Counted from the stretch's first letter, positions 8,897 to 21,105 are shown. The stretch is DNA of 64,000 nucleotides from Denitrobacterium detoxificans (GCF_001643775.1 NZ_CP011402.1:1396432-1460431), one strand, 5' to 3'. Numbers and translations are program-made. Notes: a model not told the origin generated them from the sequence alone.

Positions 8897-9820
8897 ATAA
8901 ACATCAACCAGATTGAATGGTTTTGCCTTGCGTGCGAGCATCGCTCATTTGCGAAGGCAGCGCAACTGGCTCATGTTTCGCGCCAAGCGTTCAGCAAGCA
9001 GATGAGCAACATGGAACGCACGCTGGGATATCCGCTGTTCAAGCGCGACGAAATCGGCGTGCACCCCACCGAGCGCGCATTAGCCATCTACCCTGCAGCA
9101 CTGGATTGCATGAAAGGCTACCAATCGTTCGTGCAAGTGGCCGACGACCAGCTGTTGGAGTCGAAGCCCATCGTGCGCATAGGATTCGCCGACGGCATCA
9201 TTGACGCACTGCCCGATGACTTCCTGTTTCAGCTGGAACAGGAATGCCCCTATTGCCAGATCACGGTTGAAAAGCACTACGTGAACCGCTGCATCGACCT
9301 TCTACGCGAAGACGAGCTCGACATGGTCATCTGCTCAACGCCCGGCAGCACCGCAGGACTCCGTGAACGCATTCTCACGCGCTTCCCCATCTACGTTGCC
9401 ATCCCCCGCGCAATCATGGATTGCTCGATGAGAGAACCCACCCTAGAAGACCTTTCCCACCTTGAGTTCTTCGCTCTCGGAAACGACTTCCCCAACGACC
9501 GCGAAGTCGAAACGCTCTTCGACGAGCGCGGACTGCCCTTCCGCATGAACACGCAATACAACGACTACGACATCATCCTGAACGAAGTACGCCGCGGGCG
9601 CGGCTGCACATTCGTGCCTGCCACCTGCGTGGATGCCATCCGATGCGCATCGGTTCAAATCGTGGACTTCCCACTTCGCAACCATACGTGGAACATAGGG
9701 CTGTATTACGAGGAAGGCCTGCACGCGCATGCGACGCAGCAGGTCATCGACGCCATCTGCGCGCACTTCCCCGTCACGCAACCGCACGCCGAAAAGCACC
9801 GAGCCGCCCTGGCGCAATAA
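8897..9820 (+). CDS. LysR-family regulator, apparent AUA start
   Basis: LysR-type transcription factor of about 307 residues: N-terminal winged helix (NQIEWFCLACEHRSFAKAA, then VSRQAFSKQMSNMERTLG) and a substrate-binding domain. Homology starts at NINQIEWF, where no ATG, GTG or TTG exists. The codon in the right place is ATA (8897), 5 bases after a strong GGGAGG (8886-8891). The only canonical in-frame start before the HTH is an ATG at 8798, which adds 33 atypical residues and has no ribosome site. Either a rare AUA start, a start-codon mutation or a long N-terminus. It likely controls the reductase gene that follows in the same direction. Confidence 0.82.
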   Translation: MNINQIEWFCLACEHRSFAKAAQLAHVSRQAFSKQMSNMERTLGYPLFKRDEIGVHPTERALAIYPAALDCMKGYQSFVQVADDQLLESKPIVRIGFADGIIDALPDDFLFQLEQECPYCQITVEKHYVNRCIDLLREDELDMVICSTPGSTAGLRERILTRFPIYVAIPRAIMDCSMREPTLEDLSHLEFFALGNDFPNDREVETLFDERGLPFRMNTQYNDYDIILNEVRRGRGCTFVPATCVDAIRCASVQIVDFPLRNHTWNIGLYYEEGLHAHATQQVIDAICAHFPVTQPHAEKHRAALAQ

Positions 9821-9885
9821 AACGCGAGAGATTCCACGTAGCAAGAACCCATAACGCACAAGCGAACTCGCGAAGGCATATCACC

Positions 9886-9992
9886 CCACGTTGCAAGGGG
9901 ACGCAACGCATGCTTGCTCCCCACTCAAGCAATTGCTCCTTCCACGTTGCGCCCACCCGCGATACCTTGCACCTGTCTGTGAGGGACAGACA
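9886..9992 (+). promoter_or_regulatory. Candidate LysR operator sites and leader palindrome
   Basis: CCACGTTGC occurs twice (9886-9894, 9942-9950); the first copy is half of the dyad CGTTGC-N8-GCAACG (9889-9908). Nearer the reductase start, TGTCTGT and ACAGACA form a 7-bp palindrome around GAGGG (9974-9992). Dyads of this form, between a LysR gene and its target, are typical binding sites. No clear -35/-10 pair was identified. Confidence 0.5.
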
Positions 9993-10016
9993 AAATCCGC
10001 AAGGAAAGGGGAGGTC

Positions 10017-12269
10017 ATGACGAAGACCAACGTCAGCCGTCGCGCATTCTTCAAGGGCGCGGCATTCACCGCTGCAGGCGCGGGAATCGCAGGGCTGGGC
10101 CTATCGGGCTGCGCTAGCCCAAAAGGCTCTAGCGAGGCGCCCGCCAAGGCAAGCGCCACCAGCAACGTAAGCCCGCAAGAGGCTATCTCGCAGCTGAATC
10201 CGCAAGACTGGGATTACCGCAGCAATTCGGTAAAGGACTGGAACCAGACAAGCCTGTTCACGTCCTGGAAGTTCGGCAACCTAACGCTGAACAACCGCAT
10301 GGTGAAGTCCGCCGCAGGATCGGCCTATCTGCCCTGGTGGACTACTGAAATGACCATCGCGGAATACACGCATTGGGCCAAAGGCGGCGTGGAGCTCATG
10401 TTCGTAGAGGACTATGCGAGCCTGCTTCCCCACTACCCCGCCGCGTATAAGATGCGCACGCGCGAAAACGCGGAGCTGGACAAGGTAGCCGCCGCCATCC
10501 ACGAAGCAGGCGCGTACTGCGGATATCAGCTTTCCCTGATGGGCGCATCCTTTTCCGGGTTCGACGCCACAACTGCGCCGCAATTCGCCTGCGCAGAGGC
10601 AGACGACCTCACGCTCGAGGAAGTGCACACGGTGCAAAGCGACTTCATCGACGCCGCAAAGTTCCTGAAGGAACAGGGCTTCGACGCCGTGGAGATCAAC
10701 GCAGCCGGCAACAACATCGGCCAGGCCTTCCTCTCGCGCAACCGCAACAAGCGCACCGACGAGTATGGCCCACAGAGCTTCGAAAATCGCGCACGCTTCG
10801 TGGTCGAGATGATCGAGGGCATCAAACGCGAATGCGGAGCCGATTTCCCCGTGCAGGTGCTCATCAACGTCATCGAAGAAAACGACTACGACCTGGGCAA
10901 CAACTCGACGCTTACCACGCTCGAGGAAAACATCGAGATGTGCAAGCTCTTCGAGAAAGCAGGCGCCAACAGCCTGCACCTGCGCCTGGGGCCCTTCAAC
11001 AACCACCCCGCCGAATTCGCTTCGGACATGTACTTCACGGGCTATGGCATCGACGGCGTAACGGGCTACGGCAACATGTTCGACTTCTCGCGCCACTTCC
11101 AGGGCAAGCTCATCGCCAACCACTCCGGTTGCGGCATGCTGTTGGACGTAGCCGCCGAAATGCGCAAGGCGGTATCGATTCCCGTAGGCTGCGTTACCTT
11201 CATGGACCCCGCCCATGCACCCGACATGTTCGTAGGCGCCCTGGACGAGGGCAAGGCCGACTTCTACATGATGAACCGCCCGTTCATGGTGGACCCCGAA
11301 TACATCAACAAGCTGAAGGAGAATCGCGCGGACGAAATTCGACCCTGCAACCGATGCCTGCACTGCCATTTCGATCTGGACGAAGATGGCGTTTTCTATG
11401 AGCACTGCCGCATGAACGCCTGCCACATGCGCGCCTTCACCGAGCAGATGCCCGAAGGACCCGACATCCCCGCAGGTAGCGGAAGCAAGAACGTAATGGT
11501 CGTGGGCGGCGGCCCCGCCGGCATGGAGGCTGCTCGCGTCGCGGCACTGCGCGGATACACGGTCACGCTCTACGAAAAGAAGAGCGACATCGGCGGTCTG
11601 CTCGATTTCGCCGAAGCGGTGAAGGGGCAGCATGAGAACATCGGCCGCGACAAGGAGTACTTCAAGCGCCAAATGGAAGTCTGCGGCGTAAAGGTAGTCA
11701 CTGGGCAGGAAGTGGACGCCGCTTTCGTAAAGCAGCAGAACCCCGATGCCGTAATCGTGGCAACGGGCGGACTGCGCGACACACTGGGGCTTTCCGCCGG
11801 CGGCAAAACGAACATCGTGAGCATCGAAGACTTCCTGACCAGCGACATCGGGCAAAACGTATGCGTCGTGGGAACGGGAGCGCAAGCGGTAGACGCCACG
11901 TTGCGCCTGCTCTCACAAGGCAAGGAAGTGATATTCGTCTCGCCTGACCCCATCGAAAAGCTCGACCGCGGACAAAGCGATCACATCAAGGGCTTCGTGA
12001 TTCCCATGCTCTACACGCGCGGCGTGCGCGTATGGCCCAATGCCCAGGTGAAGAGCGTAGGCGATGGCAGCGTGACGATCAGCTGCGATACGGGCGTGGA
12101 CATGACGTTCGAATGCGACACGGTGATCGAAGCCATGGACATGCTGCCCGACACAAGCCTAGCCGACGCCCTTAGCGGCATGAACGTTCAGGCCGTGGGC
12201 GACTGCAAGAAACCGTTCAACATCGCCGAGGCCATTGCGGCTGGCAATTTGGCGGCACGAGCAATCTAG
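10017..12269 (+). CDS. Tat-exported Old-Yellow-Enzyme/Fe-S flavin reductase
   Basis: A 750-residue reductase of the 2,4-dienoyl-CoA reductase/NADH:flavin oxidoreductase type. The signal has twin Arg (SRRAFFKG, R8-R9) and a lipobox ending at C32, so it is exported folded and probably lipid-anchored. Next is an FMN TIM barrel (TSWKFGNLTLNNRMVKSA in part), an Fe-S cluster region with C444, C447, C450 and C464, then an FAD/NAD domain (VVGGGPAGMEAARVAA near 491-506). The start ATG follows GGGGAGG; the frame open upstream is not coding. Coriobacteria carry many such exported reductases, each with its own regulator, used for respiratory reduction of dietary or xenobiotic compounds. The substrate here is unknown. 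Confidence 0.9.
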   Translation: MTKTNVSRRAFFKGAAFTAAGAGIAGLGLSGCASPKGSSEAPAKASATSNVSPQEAISQLNPQDWDYRSNSVKDWNQTSLFTSWKFGNLTLNNRMVKSAAGSAYLPWWTTEMTIAEYTHWAKGGVELMFVEDYASLLPHYPAAYKMRTRENAELDKVAAAIHEAGAYCGYQLSLMGASFSGFDATTAPQFACAEADDLTLEEVHTVQSDFIDAAKFLKEQGFDAVEINAAGNNIGQAFLSRNRNKRTDEYGPQSFENRARFVVEMIEGIKRECGADFPVQVLINVIEENDYDLGNNSTLTTLEENIEMCKLFEKAGANSLHLRLGPFNNHPAEFASDMYFTGYGIDGVTGYGNMFDFSRHFQGKLIANHSGCGMLLDVAAEMRKAVSIPVGCVTFMDPAHAPDMFVGALDEGKADFYMMNRPFMVDPEYINKLKENRADEIRPCNRCLHCHFDLDEDGVFYEHCRMNACHMRAFTEQMPEGPDIPAGSGSKNVMVVGGGPAGMEAARVAALRGYTVTLYEKKSDIGGLLDFAEAVKGQHENIGRDKEYFKRQMEVCGVKVVTGQEVDAAFVKQQNPDAVIVATGGLRDTLGLSAGGKTNIVSIEDFLTSDIGQNVCVVGTGAQAVDATLRLLSQGKEVIFVSPDPIEKLDRGQSDHIKGFVIPMLYTRGVRVWPNAQVKSVGDGSVTISCDTGVDMTFECDTVIEAMDMLPDTSLADALSGMNVQAVGDCKKPFNIAEAIAAGNLAARAI

Positions 12270-12319
12270 CAGGCGAAACGCCAACCAAGACAAGAAAACT
12301 CCGAGATATTCCCTCCCAG

Positions 12320-12347
12320 CGAAAGGCAGCCCAAGGGCTGCCTTTCG
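12320..12347 (+). terminator. Hairpin after the reductase gene
   Basis: A 12-bp perfect stem, CGAAAGGCAGCC pairing with GGCTGCCTTTCG, around a 4-base loop. It lies 51 bases beyond the reductase stop. The tract after it is only weakly T-rich. Confidence 0.6.
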
Positions 12348-12401
12348 TGGTTGAGCGCCGCTGAACGGTGCTTGCCTGGAAACCTGGACCCAGGCAAAGA
12401 A

Positions 12402-12438
12402 CACAGCCCCACATCGCATGAATGGATGTGGGGCTGTG
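12402..12438 (-). terminator. Hairpin after carB
   Basis: A 14-bp perfect stem (CACAGCCCCACATC and its complement) with a 9-base loop, 37 bases beyond the carB stop. On the minus strand it is followed by TTCTTTG, so it most likely ends the carAB transcript. Confidence 0.72.
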
Positions 12439-12475
12439 ATGCTCTGGCGAAACGCGAATGCGCGCTAACCGAACC

Positions 12476-15686
<3,211 letters not shown>

Positions 15687-15694
<8 letters not shown>

Positions 15695-17039
15695 GCTGGG
15701 CCTCCTTCTGCTCCGCGAACGTCCAACCGGCCAGACGATCCTGAGCGATGTCGATATCCAGGTAATCGCTGCGGCCGTCCATAAGGCGCACGAACGCGGC
15801 GAACAAATAGTGAGCGTCGGTGGGGCCACACTGGGCCTCGGGATGGTACTGCACCGAGAACGCGGGGATATCCAGGCATGCAATGCCCTCGGGCGTGCCA
15901 TCGTTCAAGTTGATATGCGTGAGCTGCACGCGACCCACCTTTTCGTTGCACACGACGGGAGCAACATGGGCTTCCGCATAGGCGCGCAGGTCTTCGGCGT
16001 GCTGCGCAATGCCACCCGACTCTTCGGGAACGAGTTCGCCCAGACTGCTATACACGATGCCGAAGCCATGGTTCTGCGAGGTGATTTCCACGCGACCCGT
16101 GCGCAGGTTCATGACAGGCTGATTGCCGCCGCGATGACCGAACTTCAGCTTTTCGATCGTGCAGCCGCAGGCCTTCGAAAGCATCTGGTGACCCAGGCAA
16201 ATGCCGAACAGCGGCACCTTGCCCAGCAGCTTTTCCACCTGGGAATACGTACCTTCCACGGCGTCGGGGTCGCCCGGGCCATTCGAAAGGAACACGCCGT
16301 TGGGATGCATGGCGAGCACCTGTTCGGCGGGCGTATTCCACGGCACCACCGTTACGCGGCAGCCCACGCGCACCAGGTTTTCCAGAATGCCATCCTTCAT
16401 GCCGCAGTCATAGGCGACCACGTGGTACTTCGCCTCGGGCGCCTTGCCGTAGGCAAACTGATGGCCAGCGGGGACGTTTTCAGCCGTGTACTCATGCGGT
16501 TCGTCGCACGATTCCTGCTCCACGTAGTTGGTGCCCACGAACGCAGGGGCAGCGGCTAGCTTGGCAAGCAGCTGCGCATCGTCGAGGGTTTCCGTGGAAA
16601 GAACAGCCATCTGGGCACCCGCATTGCGAATATGGCGCACCAAGGCACGCGTGTCGATGCCCTCGATGCCCACCACGCCATTGCGCGCGAGGAACGCGGG
16701 GAAGGATTCAGCGGATCGCCAGTTGCTGGGCGTGTAGCACATGTCGCGCACCACCATGCCGCGCAGGGCCGTATGGTCGCGCTGCACGTCGTCGGGGCAG
16801 ACGCCGTAATTGCCAATCTGGGGATACGTCATGGTGACGATCTGGCCGGCGTAGCTGGGATCGGTGGCCACTTCCAAATACCCCGTCATGGAGGTATTGA
16901 AGCACACCTCGCCGAACACCTCGCCCGTTGCACCGCAGGAATACCCCGCCCAAATAGTGCCATCGGCAAGAGCCAGCTTTGCGGGCACGCGCGTGGGCTT
17001 CGACGTACCAGCTAGGAGCTTGTCTGAAATCTTGCTCAT
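15687..17039 (-). CDS. carA: Carbamoyl-phosphate synthase small subunit (glutaminase)
   Basis: Class I glutamine amidotransferase that passes ammonia to CarB. The nucleophile is C281 in GICLGHQ, with the His/Glu pair in SVQYHPEA. At 450 residues it is about 70 longer than usual: roughly 20 at the N-terminus, an insertion of about 40 between [10 protein letters not shown] and [13 protein letters not shown], and a short C-terminal tail. A GGAAGG site precedes the ATG. Its leader carries a PyrR-type RNA element at 17125-17156 and a hairpin just before the ribosome site. Confidence 0.95.
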
Positions 17040-17052
17040 GCTTTTCCTTCCC

Positions 17053-17069
17053 GGCGCAAAAAATGCGCC
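17053..17069 (-). promoter_or_regulatory. Hairpin just upstream of the carA ribosome site
   Basis: GGCGCA-TTTTT-TGCGCC forms a 6-bp stem that ends a few bases before GGAAGG and 14 bases before the carA ATG. The upstream segment GCGCAAAA, just after the PyrR element, could pair with the TTTTGCGC half instead. This gives two exclusive folds. There is no U-tract after the stem, which favours translational rather than transcriptional attenuation. Confidence 0.5.
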
Positions 17070-17124
17070 CCGTCAACTGACAAGGCGCAGTAAGCCCAAG
17101 GGGCCATATGATTCGTTTTGCGCA

Positions 17125-17156
17125 CCTTATCGGTCTCTCTGTACCGCTCTTAAAGG
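17125..17156 (-). promoter_or_regulatory. PyrR-binding RNA element in the carA leader
   Basis: The transcript reads CCUUUAAGAGCGG-UACAGAGAGACCG-AUAAGG: outer CCUU/AAGG pairing, an inner GCGGU/ACCG stem and an ACAGAGAG loop. This matches the PyrR-binding loop of Bacillus pyr leaders (UUUAA, CCAGAGAGGCU, AAGG). A near-identical copy lies before pyrR. A TATACT -10 box is at 17171-17166, so the element is near the 5' end of the mRNA; the -35 box is poor. Confidence 0.85.
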
Positions 17157-17318
17157 CTTTTTGGAAGTATACGCCTAAATGCATAGATGCGCCGAGTTCA
17201 TGCGTACACGTTCATAGAACGTCTAGATTATGCAGAAAGACACCGACCGCAAAAGCAGTCGATGCCTTTCCCATACACATGTTGAGCGCTCGCACGCGGC
17301 GAGCAAACTGCGCTTGCG

Positions 17319-18611
17319 CTATTCCACGATGGCGCCGTTGCGCAGCGTGGGCACGCCGCCCACGAACACGTCGGTAGCGCGACCCGTGAGCGTAGCGCCG
17401 ATGAAGCCGGAGTTCTTCGCCTTGCTGCAGAAGTCGTCCACGGAAACCGTCCATTCGACTTCAGGGTCGATGACCGTGAGGTCGGCCACAGAGCCTTCCT
17501 GAATGGTAACCGGGTCGACCTGGATGATGCTGCGCGGGTTCACGGCCATGAGCTGCACCATCTGGGCGTAATCCATAACGCCCGTGCGAACCAGCTGCGT
17601 GAGCACCAGGCCCAGCGAGGTTTCCAGGCCCGTCATGCCGAAGGCGGCAATGGCGAACTCGCAATCCTTTTCCCAGTCGGTGTGGGGCGCATGATCGGTG
17701 ACGATGCAATCGATGGTGCCGTCGAGCACGCCGGCGGTTACGGCCAGGCGATCTTCCTCGGTGCGCAGCGGCGGGTTCACCTTCAGGTACGTGTTGTACG
17801 TATCGTCGATGGCGTCTTCGTTCAGGAACAGGTGATGCGGCGTGGCCTCAGCCGTGACGGGCAGACCCTCGGCCTTCGCCTGACGCACCAGATCAACGCC
17901 ACGTGCCGTGGTGATGTGCTGAATGTGCAGCGGCGTGCCAGTAAGGCGGCACAGGGCGATATCGCGTGCGATCTGCAGTTCCTCGCCTTCCGCCGGCCAG
18001 CCGAGCATGCCCAGGCGCGTGCTGCACACGCCCTCATTCACCACGCCGTCGCCTACCAGGTCTTCGTCCTGACAGTGAGACATGACGACCTTGCCGAACT
18101 GGTTGGCGTAATCCATGACGCGGCGCATCATGCCGGCGCCCTGCACGCCATGGCCATCGTCGGTGAAGGCAACGGCGCCATGACGCACCATATCGCCCAT
18201 TTCGGAGAGCGTTTCGCCCGCCAGGCCCTGCGTGCAGGAGCCCACCACGTGAACGCGGCACTTCCCCACCTTTTCGGCCATGCGCTGCACGTATTCAACC
18301 GTGATGGCATTATCGATGGTGGGCTTGGTGTTGGGCATGCACGCCACGGCAGTGAAGCCACCATGCGCAGCGGCGCGCGTGCCGCTGGCGATGTCTTCCT
18401 TCTGCTCCTGGCCTGGGTCGCGCAAATGCACGTGAATATCTACCAGACCGGGCGTGACAACCTTGCCCGTGCAATCGATTTCTTCGGCGTTGGCAGCAGA
18501 AAGGCCCTTGCCCACCTGGGCAATCTTGCCGTCCTCAACAAGGATGTCGCAGACTTCGTCGAGTTCGACCTGCGGGTCGACTACGCGTGCGTTCTTAAGC
18601 AGAAAGGCCAT
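17319..18611 (-). CDS. pyrC: Dihydroorotase
   Basis: Cyclises carbamoyl aspartate to dihydroorotate. It is a 430-residue amidohydrolase of the type I class, with metal ligands in DIHVHLRDPG (H60, H62), GSCTQGL, SHCQD, IQHITTARGV and TDHAPH. The ATG at 18611 overlaps the pyrB end by 17 bases; the longer open frame upstream lies inside pyrB and is not homologous. It is the third gene of the pyrR-pyrB-pyrC operon. Confidence 0.95.
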   Translation of the reverse strand: MAFLLKNARVVDPQVELDEVCDILVEDGKIAQVGKGLSAANAEEIDCTGKVVTPGLVDIHVHLRDPGQEQKEDIASGTRAAAHGGFTAVACMPNTKPTIDNAITVEYVQRMAEKVGKCRVHVVGSCTQGLAGETLSEMGDMVRHGAVAFTDDGHGVQGAGMMRRVMDYANQFGKVVMSHCQDEDLVGDGVVNEGVCSTRLGMLGWPAEGEELQIARDIALCRLTGTPLHIQHITTARGVDLVRQAKAEGLPVTAEATPHHLFLNEDAIDDTYNTYLKVNPPLRTEEDRLAVTAGVLDGTIDCIVTDHAPHTDWEKDCEFAIAAFGMTGLETSLGLVLTQLVRTGVMDYAQMVQLMAVNPRSIIQVDPVTIQEGSVADLTVIDPEVEWTVSVDDFCSKAKNSGFIGATLTGRATDVFVGGVPTLRNGAIVE

Positions 18612-19539
18612 TATCGCTCCCTCCCAACAGCAGGTACAGTGCAGCCATGCGCGTGCAAATACCCGCATACACCTGATCAAGAATGACCGAACGCTCGGGA
18701 TGGTCGGCCATGTAGCTATCGAGTTCCACGCCGCGATTGATGGGGCCAGGATGGCACACGATGGCGTCGGGCTTCATGAACTTCTCGCGCTCGCGCGTGA
18801 GCCCGAACAGCATGTTGTATTCGCGCAGGCTGGGGTACGGCGCGCCCTCCAGGCGTTCGCGCTGGATGCGCAGCATGTAGACCACGTCGAGTTCCGGCAG
18901 CGCCTCGTTCAGATTGGCCGTTACGTGGTCGGCGCCCAGCACGTCGGGACGCGCGGGAAGCAGCGTATTCGGGGCGATGACGGTGACTTCCGCACCCATG
19001 ATCTTCAGCGCGGGGATAAGCGAACCGCATACGCGGCTGTGGCCGATGTCGCCCACGATGCCCACGTGCAGCTTGTCGAGGCTGCCCTTGGCACGCCAGA
19101 TGCTGAACAGGTCGAGCAGCGCCTGCGTGGGATGCTGGTGCTTGCCGTCGCCGGCGTCGATGACGGCAGCGGGCGTATGCTGGCTGATGAGACGCGGCAC
19201 GCCAGCGTGACGGTCACGTACGATGACCATGTCGATCTTGTAGGAGTCGAGCGTTTCCAGCGTGTCGACCAGGCTTTCGCCCTTCACGACGGACGTGCTC
19301 TTGCCGCCAAAGTTCAAGACGTCGCACGACAGGCGCTTTTCAGCTAGCTCGAAGCTGGACTTGGTGCGCGTGGAGGGCTCGTTGAACATGTTCACGACGG
19401 TGACGCCCTTCAGCAGGGGCACCTTCTTGATCTTGCGCTCGTTCACTTCCATGAACGTGACGGCGGTTTCCAGAATCTGCATGATGTCATCGGCGGAGTA
19501 CTCCGTGATGTCGATGAGATGCTTATGGTTGAAGGCCAT
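18595..19539 (-). CDS. pyrB: Aspartate carbamoyltransferase catalytic subunit
   Basis: Joins carbamoyl phosphate and aspartate. The 314 residues include the carbamoyl-phosphate loop STRTKSSFE (56 onward), the HPTQALLDLF helix, GDIGHSRVCGS and HPGPINRGVE. No pyrI regulatory-chain gene is nearby, as expected for operons controlled through PyrR. Its ATG overlaps the pyrR stop (TAATG). Confidence 0.95.
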   Translation of the reverse strand: MAFNHKHLIDITEYSADDIMQILETAVTFMEVNERKIKKVPLLKGVTVVNMFNEPSTRTKSSFELAEKRLSCDVLNFGGKSTSVVKGESLVDTLETLDSYKIDMVIVRDRHAGVPRLISQHTPAAVIDAGDGKHQHPTQALLDLFSIWRAKGSLDKLHVGIVGDIGHSRVCGSLIPALKIMGAEVTVIAPNTLLPARPDVLGADHVTANLNEALPELDVVYMLRIQRERLEGAPYPSLREYNMLFGLTREREKFMKPDAIVCHPGPINRGVELDSYMADHPERSVILDQVYAGICTRMAALYLLLGGSDNGLSA

Positions 19540-20129
19540 TACCTGCCACCTCCCAGCGGGGCGGAACCGGCGCGAGAGCCTGGTTCGATATCCAGAATGT
19601 CGACTTCAGATTTTCCGTCTACTTCTTCCAGGAACAGACGAACGTTCTCGTCGGAGGAAGAAGGCACGTTCTTGCCCACGAAGTCGGCGCGAATGGGAAG
19701 CTCGCGGTGACCGCGATCGACCAGGACAGCCAGCTGCACCGTCTTGGGACGGCCCAGGTCCATGAGGGCATCGAGTGCCGCGCGAATGGTGCGGCCCGTA
19801 TAGAGCACGTCGTCGACGAGGATGATGTCCTTGCCGTCGATGTTGAACGGGATATGGGTCTCGTGAACCTCGGGGGCCAGATGCGTGAGATAGTCGTCGC
19901 GATAGAAACTAATGTCGAGATGACCGAAGGGAACTTCCACCCCCTCGATTTCCTGAATCTTGCTCACCAGCTTCTTCGCCAGCAGGTCTCCCCTGGTGAC
20001 GATGCCGACAAGCGCGATGCTCTGGGCGCCATGGTTAGCTTCCAGAATCTGGTGGGCGATACGCGTAAGGGATCGCTCGATTTCCGTGCCATCCATGCAC
20101 ACGGATTTCACTTGCGCATTTCCGCTCAT
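19539..20129 (-). CDS. pyrR: PyrR bifunctional regulator / uracil phosphoribosyltransferase
   Basis: Binds UMP and pyr mRNA leaders to lower expression; also has phosphoribosyltransferase activity in the family. It has 196 residues, with the PRPP loop [14 protein letters not shown] at about 101-113 and the [10 protein letters not shown] segment typical of PyrR. The ATG at 20129 has AAAGGAG 7 bases upstream; the open frame before it is leader sequence. It heads pyrRBC. Two matching RNA targets are present in this window (before pyrR and before carA). Confidence 0.94.
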   Translation of the reverse strand: MSGNAQVKSVCMDGTEIERSLTRIAHQILEANHGAQSIALVGIVTRGDLLAKKLVSKIQEIEGVEVPFGHLDISFYRDDYLTHLAPEVHETHIPFNIDGKDIILVDDVLYTGRTIRAALDALMDLGRPKTVQLAVLVDRGHRELPIRADFVGKNVPSSSDENVRLFLEEVDGKSEVDILDIEPGSRAGSAPLGGGR

Positions 20130-20302
20130 ACACACTCCTTTCGAAGATGAGTGCGTACAAAGCGACCTGGTGCACCCGCCGCGCAACGCCCTTTCGGGTT
20201 TGCGGGCGCATCTTGCCTGCCAGAAGGCATAAAAATAACCTTCGTCGACAGACAAAGGCTTACGATTGCAGTTCTGCTTGTAGTACGTTTGCAGCTTGCA
20301 AG

Positions 20303-20334
20303 CCTTGTCGGTCTCTCTGTACCGCTTTTAAAGG
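20303..20334 (-). promoter_or_regulatory. PyrR-binding RNA element in the pyrR leader
   Basis: A 32-nt element that differs from the carA copy at only two positions. It begins about 9 bases after the -10 box, so it forms the very 5' end of the pyrRBC mRNA. Between it and pyrR are about 170 bases with further stems, including GAAGG/CCTTC at 20222-20242. This implies shared feedback control of pyrRBC and carAB. Confidence 0.87.
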
Positions 20335-20342
20335 ACAGCGTC

Positions 20343-20371
20343 ATTGTACGTGCGGGCGCAGCGCCGCGCAA
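20343..20371 (-). promoter_or_regulatory. Promoter of pyrRBC
   Basis: On the minus strand TTGCGC (20371-20366) and TACAAT (20348-20343) are 17 bases apart. The predicted transcription start falls at the edge of the PyrR RNA element. Confidence 0.68.
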
Positions 20372-20388
20372 CCCCTCTCCATAAAATC

Positions 20389-20420
20389 GGAGAGACGGAC
20401 GCCGAAGCATCCGTCTCTCC
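20389..20420 (-). terminator. Terminator of the small secreted protein gene
   Basis: An 11-bp stem (GGAGAGACGGA and its complement) with a 10-base loop, followed on the minus strand by GATTTTAT. It separates the secreted protein gene from the pyrR promoter. Confidence 0.8.
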
Positions 20421-20469
20421 TTTGGCAACACACACGGAATTGCGCAGAGTCGACGCTAAGCCGCCAACA

Positions 20470-21105
20470 TTAGCTGGCAGCACCCGCCGCAACAGTCCAC
20501 GTAATGGTACCGAGGCTGGCCGACTGGAACGGGGTAATTTTAGAGCCAAACGCACCAAGCTGGCCATCCGGGAAGGAAAGGGAAAGCGAACCGGGAGTAT
20601 TTCCACTTGCAGCGCCAATGTCCCACTGGCCAGCGGTCAGCGTACCGCCGCCATTGTTGACGAAGTCGCCCAGGCAAATCTGCTGATTTCCGGCCTGCAT
20701 GTACATCTTCACGTGGTCGGCAAGCGACGTAGTAGTCGAGTTGCCGTCGAACGTAACGCCACCTTCGGGCGTAACGAGCACGTTGGAGACATGCACGGGG
20801 AACATCGAGTAATTCTGCAGCTCAGCGCCACTGGGGCCGGTAATGGTACCGGAGCCATTGGCCACGAAGTTAATCGCCACGGGGACGAGAACCTTCATGT
20901 TGGTATTTGTGGAATCGTTGGTCACCTCAACCGTGGTATCGGTAATCAAGTTCAGCTGAGTGCTGGAGCCACTGCCGCCAGTAGTGACAACAGACGGCGT
21001 CGGCGACGCAGGCGGATCAGCAAACGCGAGAGCAGGAATCATGAGCGCGAATGCGCATACGGCTGCAACGGCAAAGGCAATTCCCTTCTTCCTCATTGAC
21101 TTCAT
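20470..21105 (-). CDS. Secreted protein of unknown function
   Basis: A 211-residue protein with a clear Sec signal peptide (basic MKSMRKK, hydrophobic core, cleavage near ALAFA-DPPAS at about residue 29). The mature part is Thr/Ser/Gly/Val-rich and predicted to be all beta (TTVEVTNDSTNT, VPVAINFVANGSG), ending in GTITWTVAAGAAS. The pattern recalls exported fibre or wall-associated beta proteins of Gram-positive bacteria, but I cannot place it in a family. It is the last of two surface-protein genes on this strand. Confidence 0.75.
   Translation of the reverse strand: MKSMRKKGIAFAVAAVCAFALMIPALAFADPPASPTPSVVTTGGSGSSTQLNLITDTTVEVTNDSTNTNMKVLVPVAINFVANGSGTITGPSGAELQNYSMFPVHVSNVLVTPEGGVTFDGNSTTTSLADHVKMYMQAGNQQICLGDFVNNGGGTLTAGQWDIGAASGNTPGSLSLSFPDGQLGAFGSKITPFQSASLGTITWTVAAGAAS

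Noticed and set aside
8684-8941. An 85-codon minus-strand frame over the LysR start and the importer promoter
   Set aside because: It is antisense to the LysR helix-turn-helix region and covers promoter boxes; no homology is apparent.
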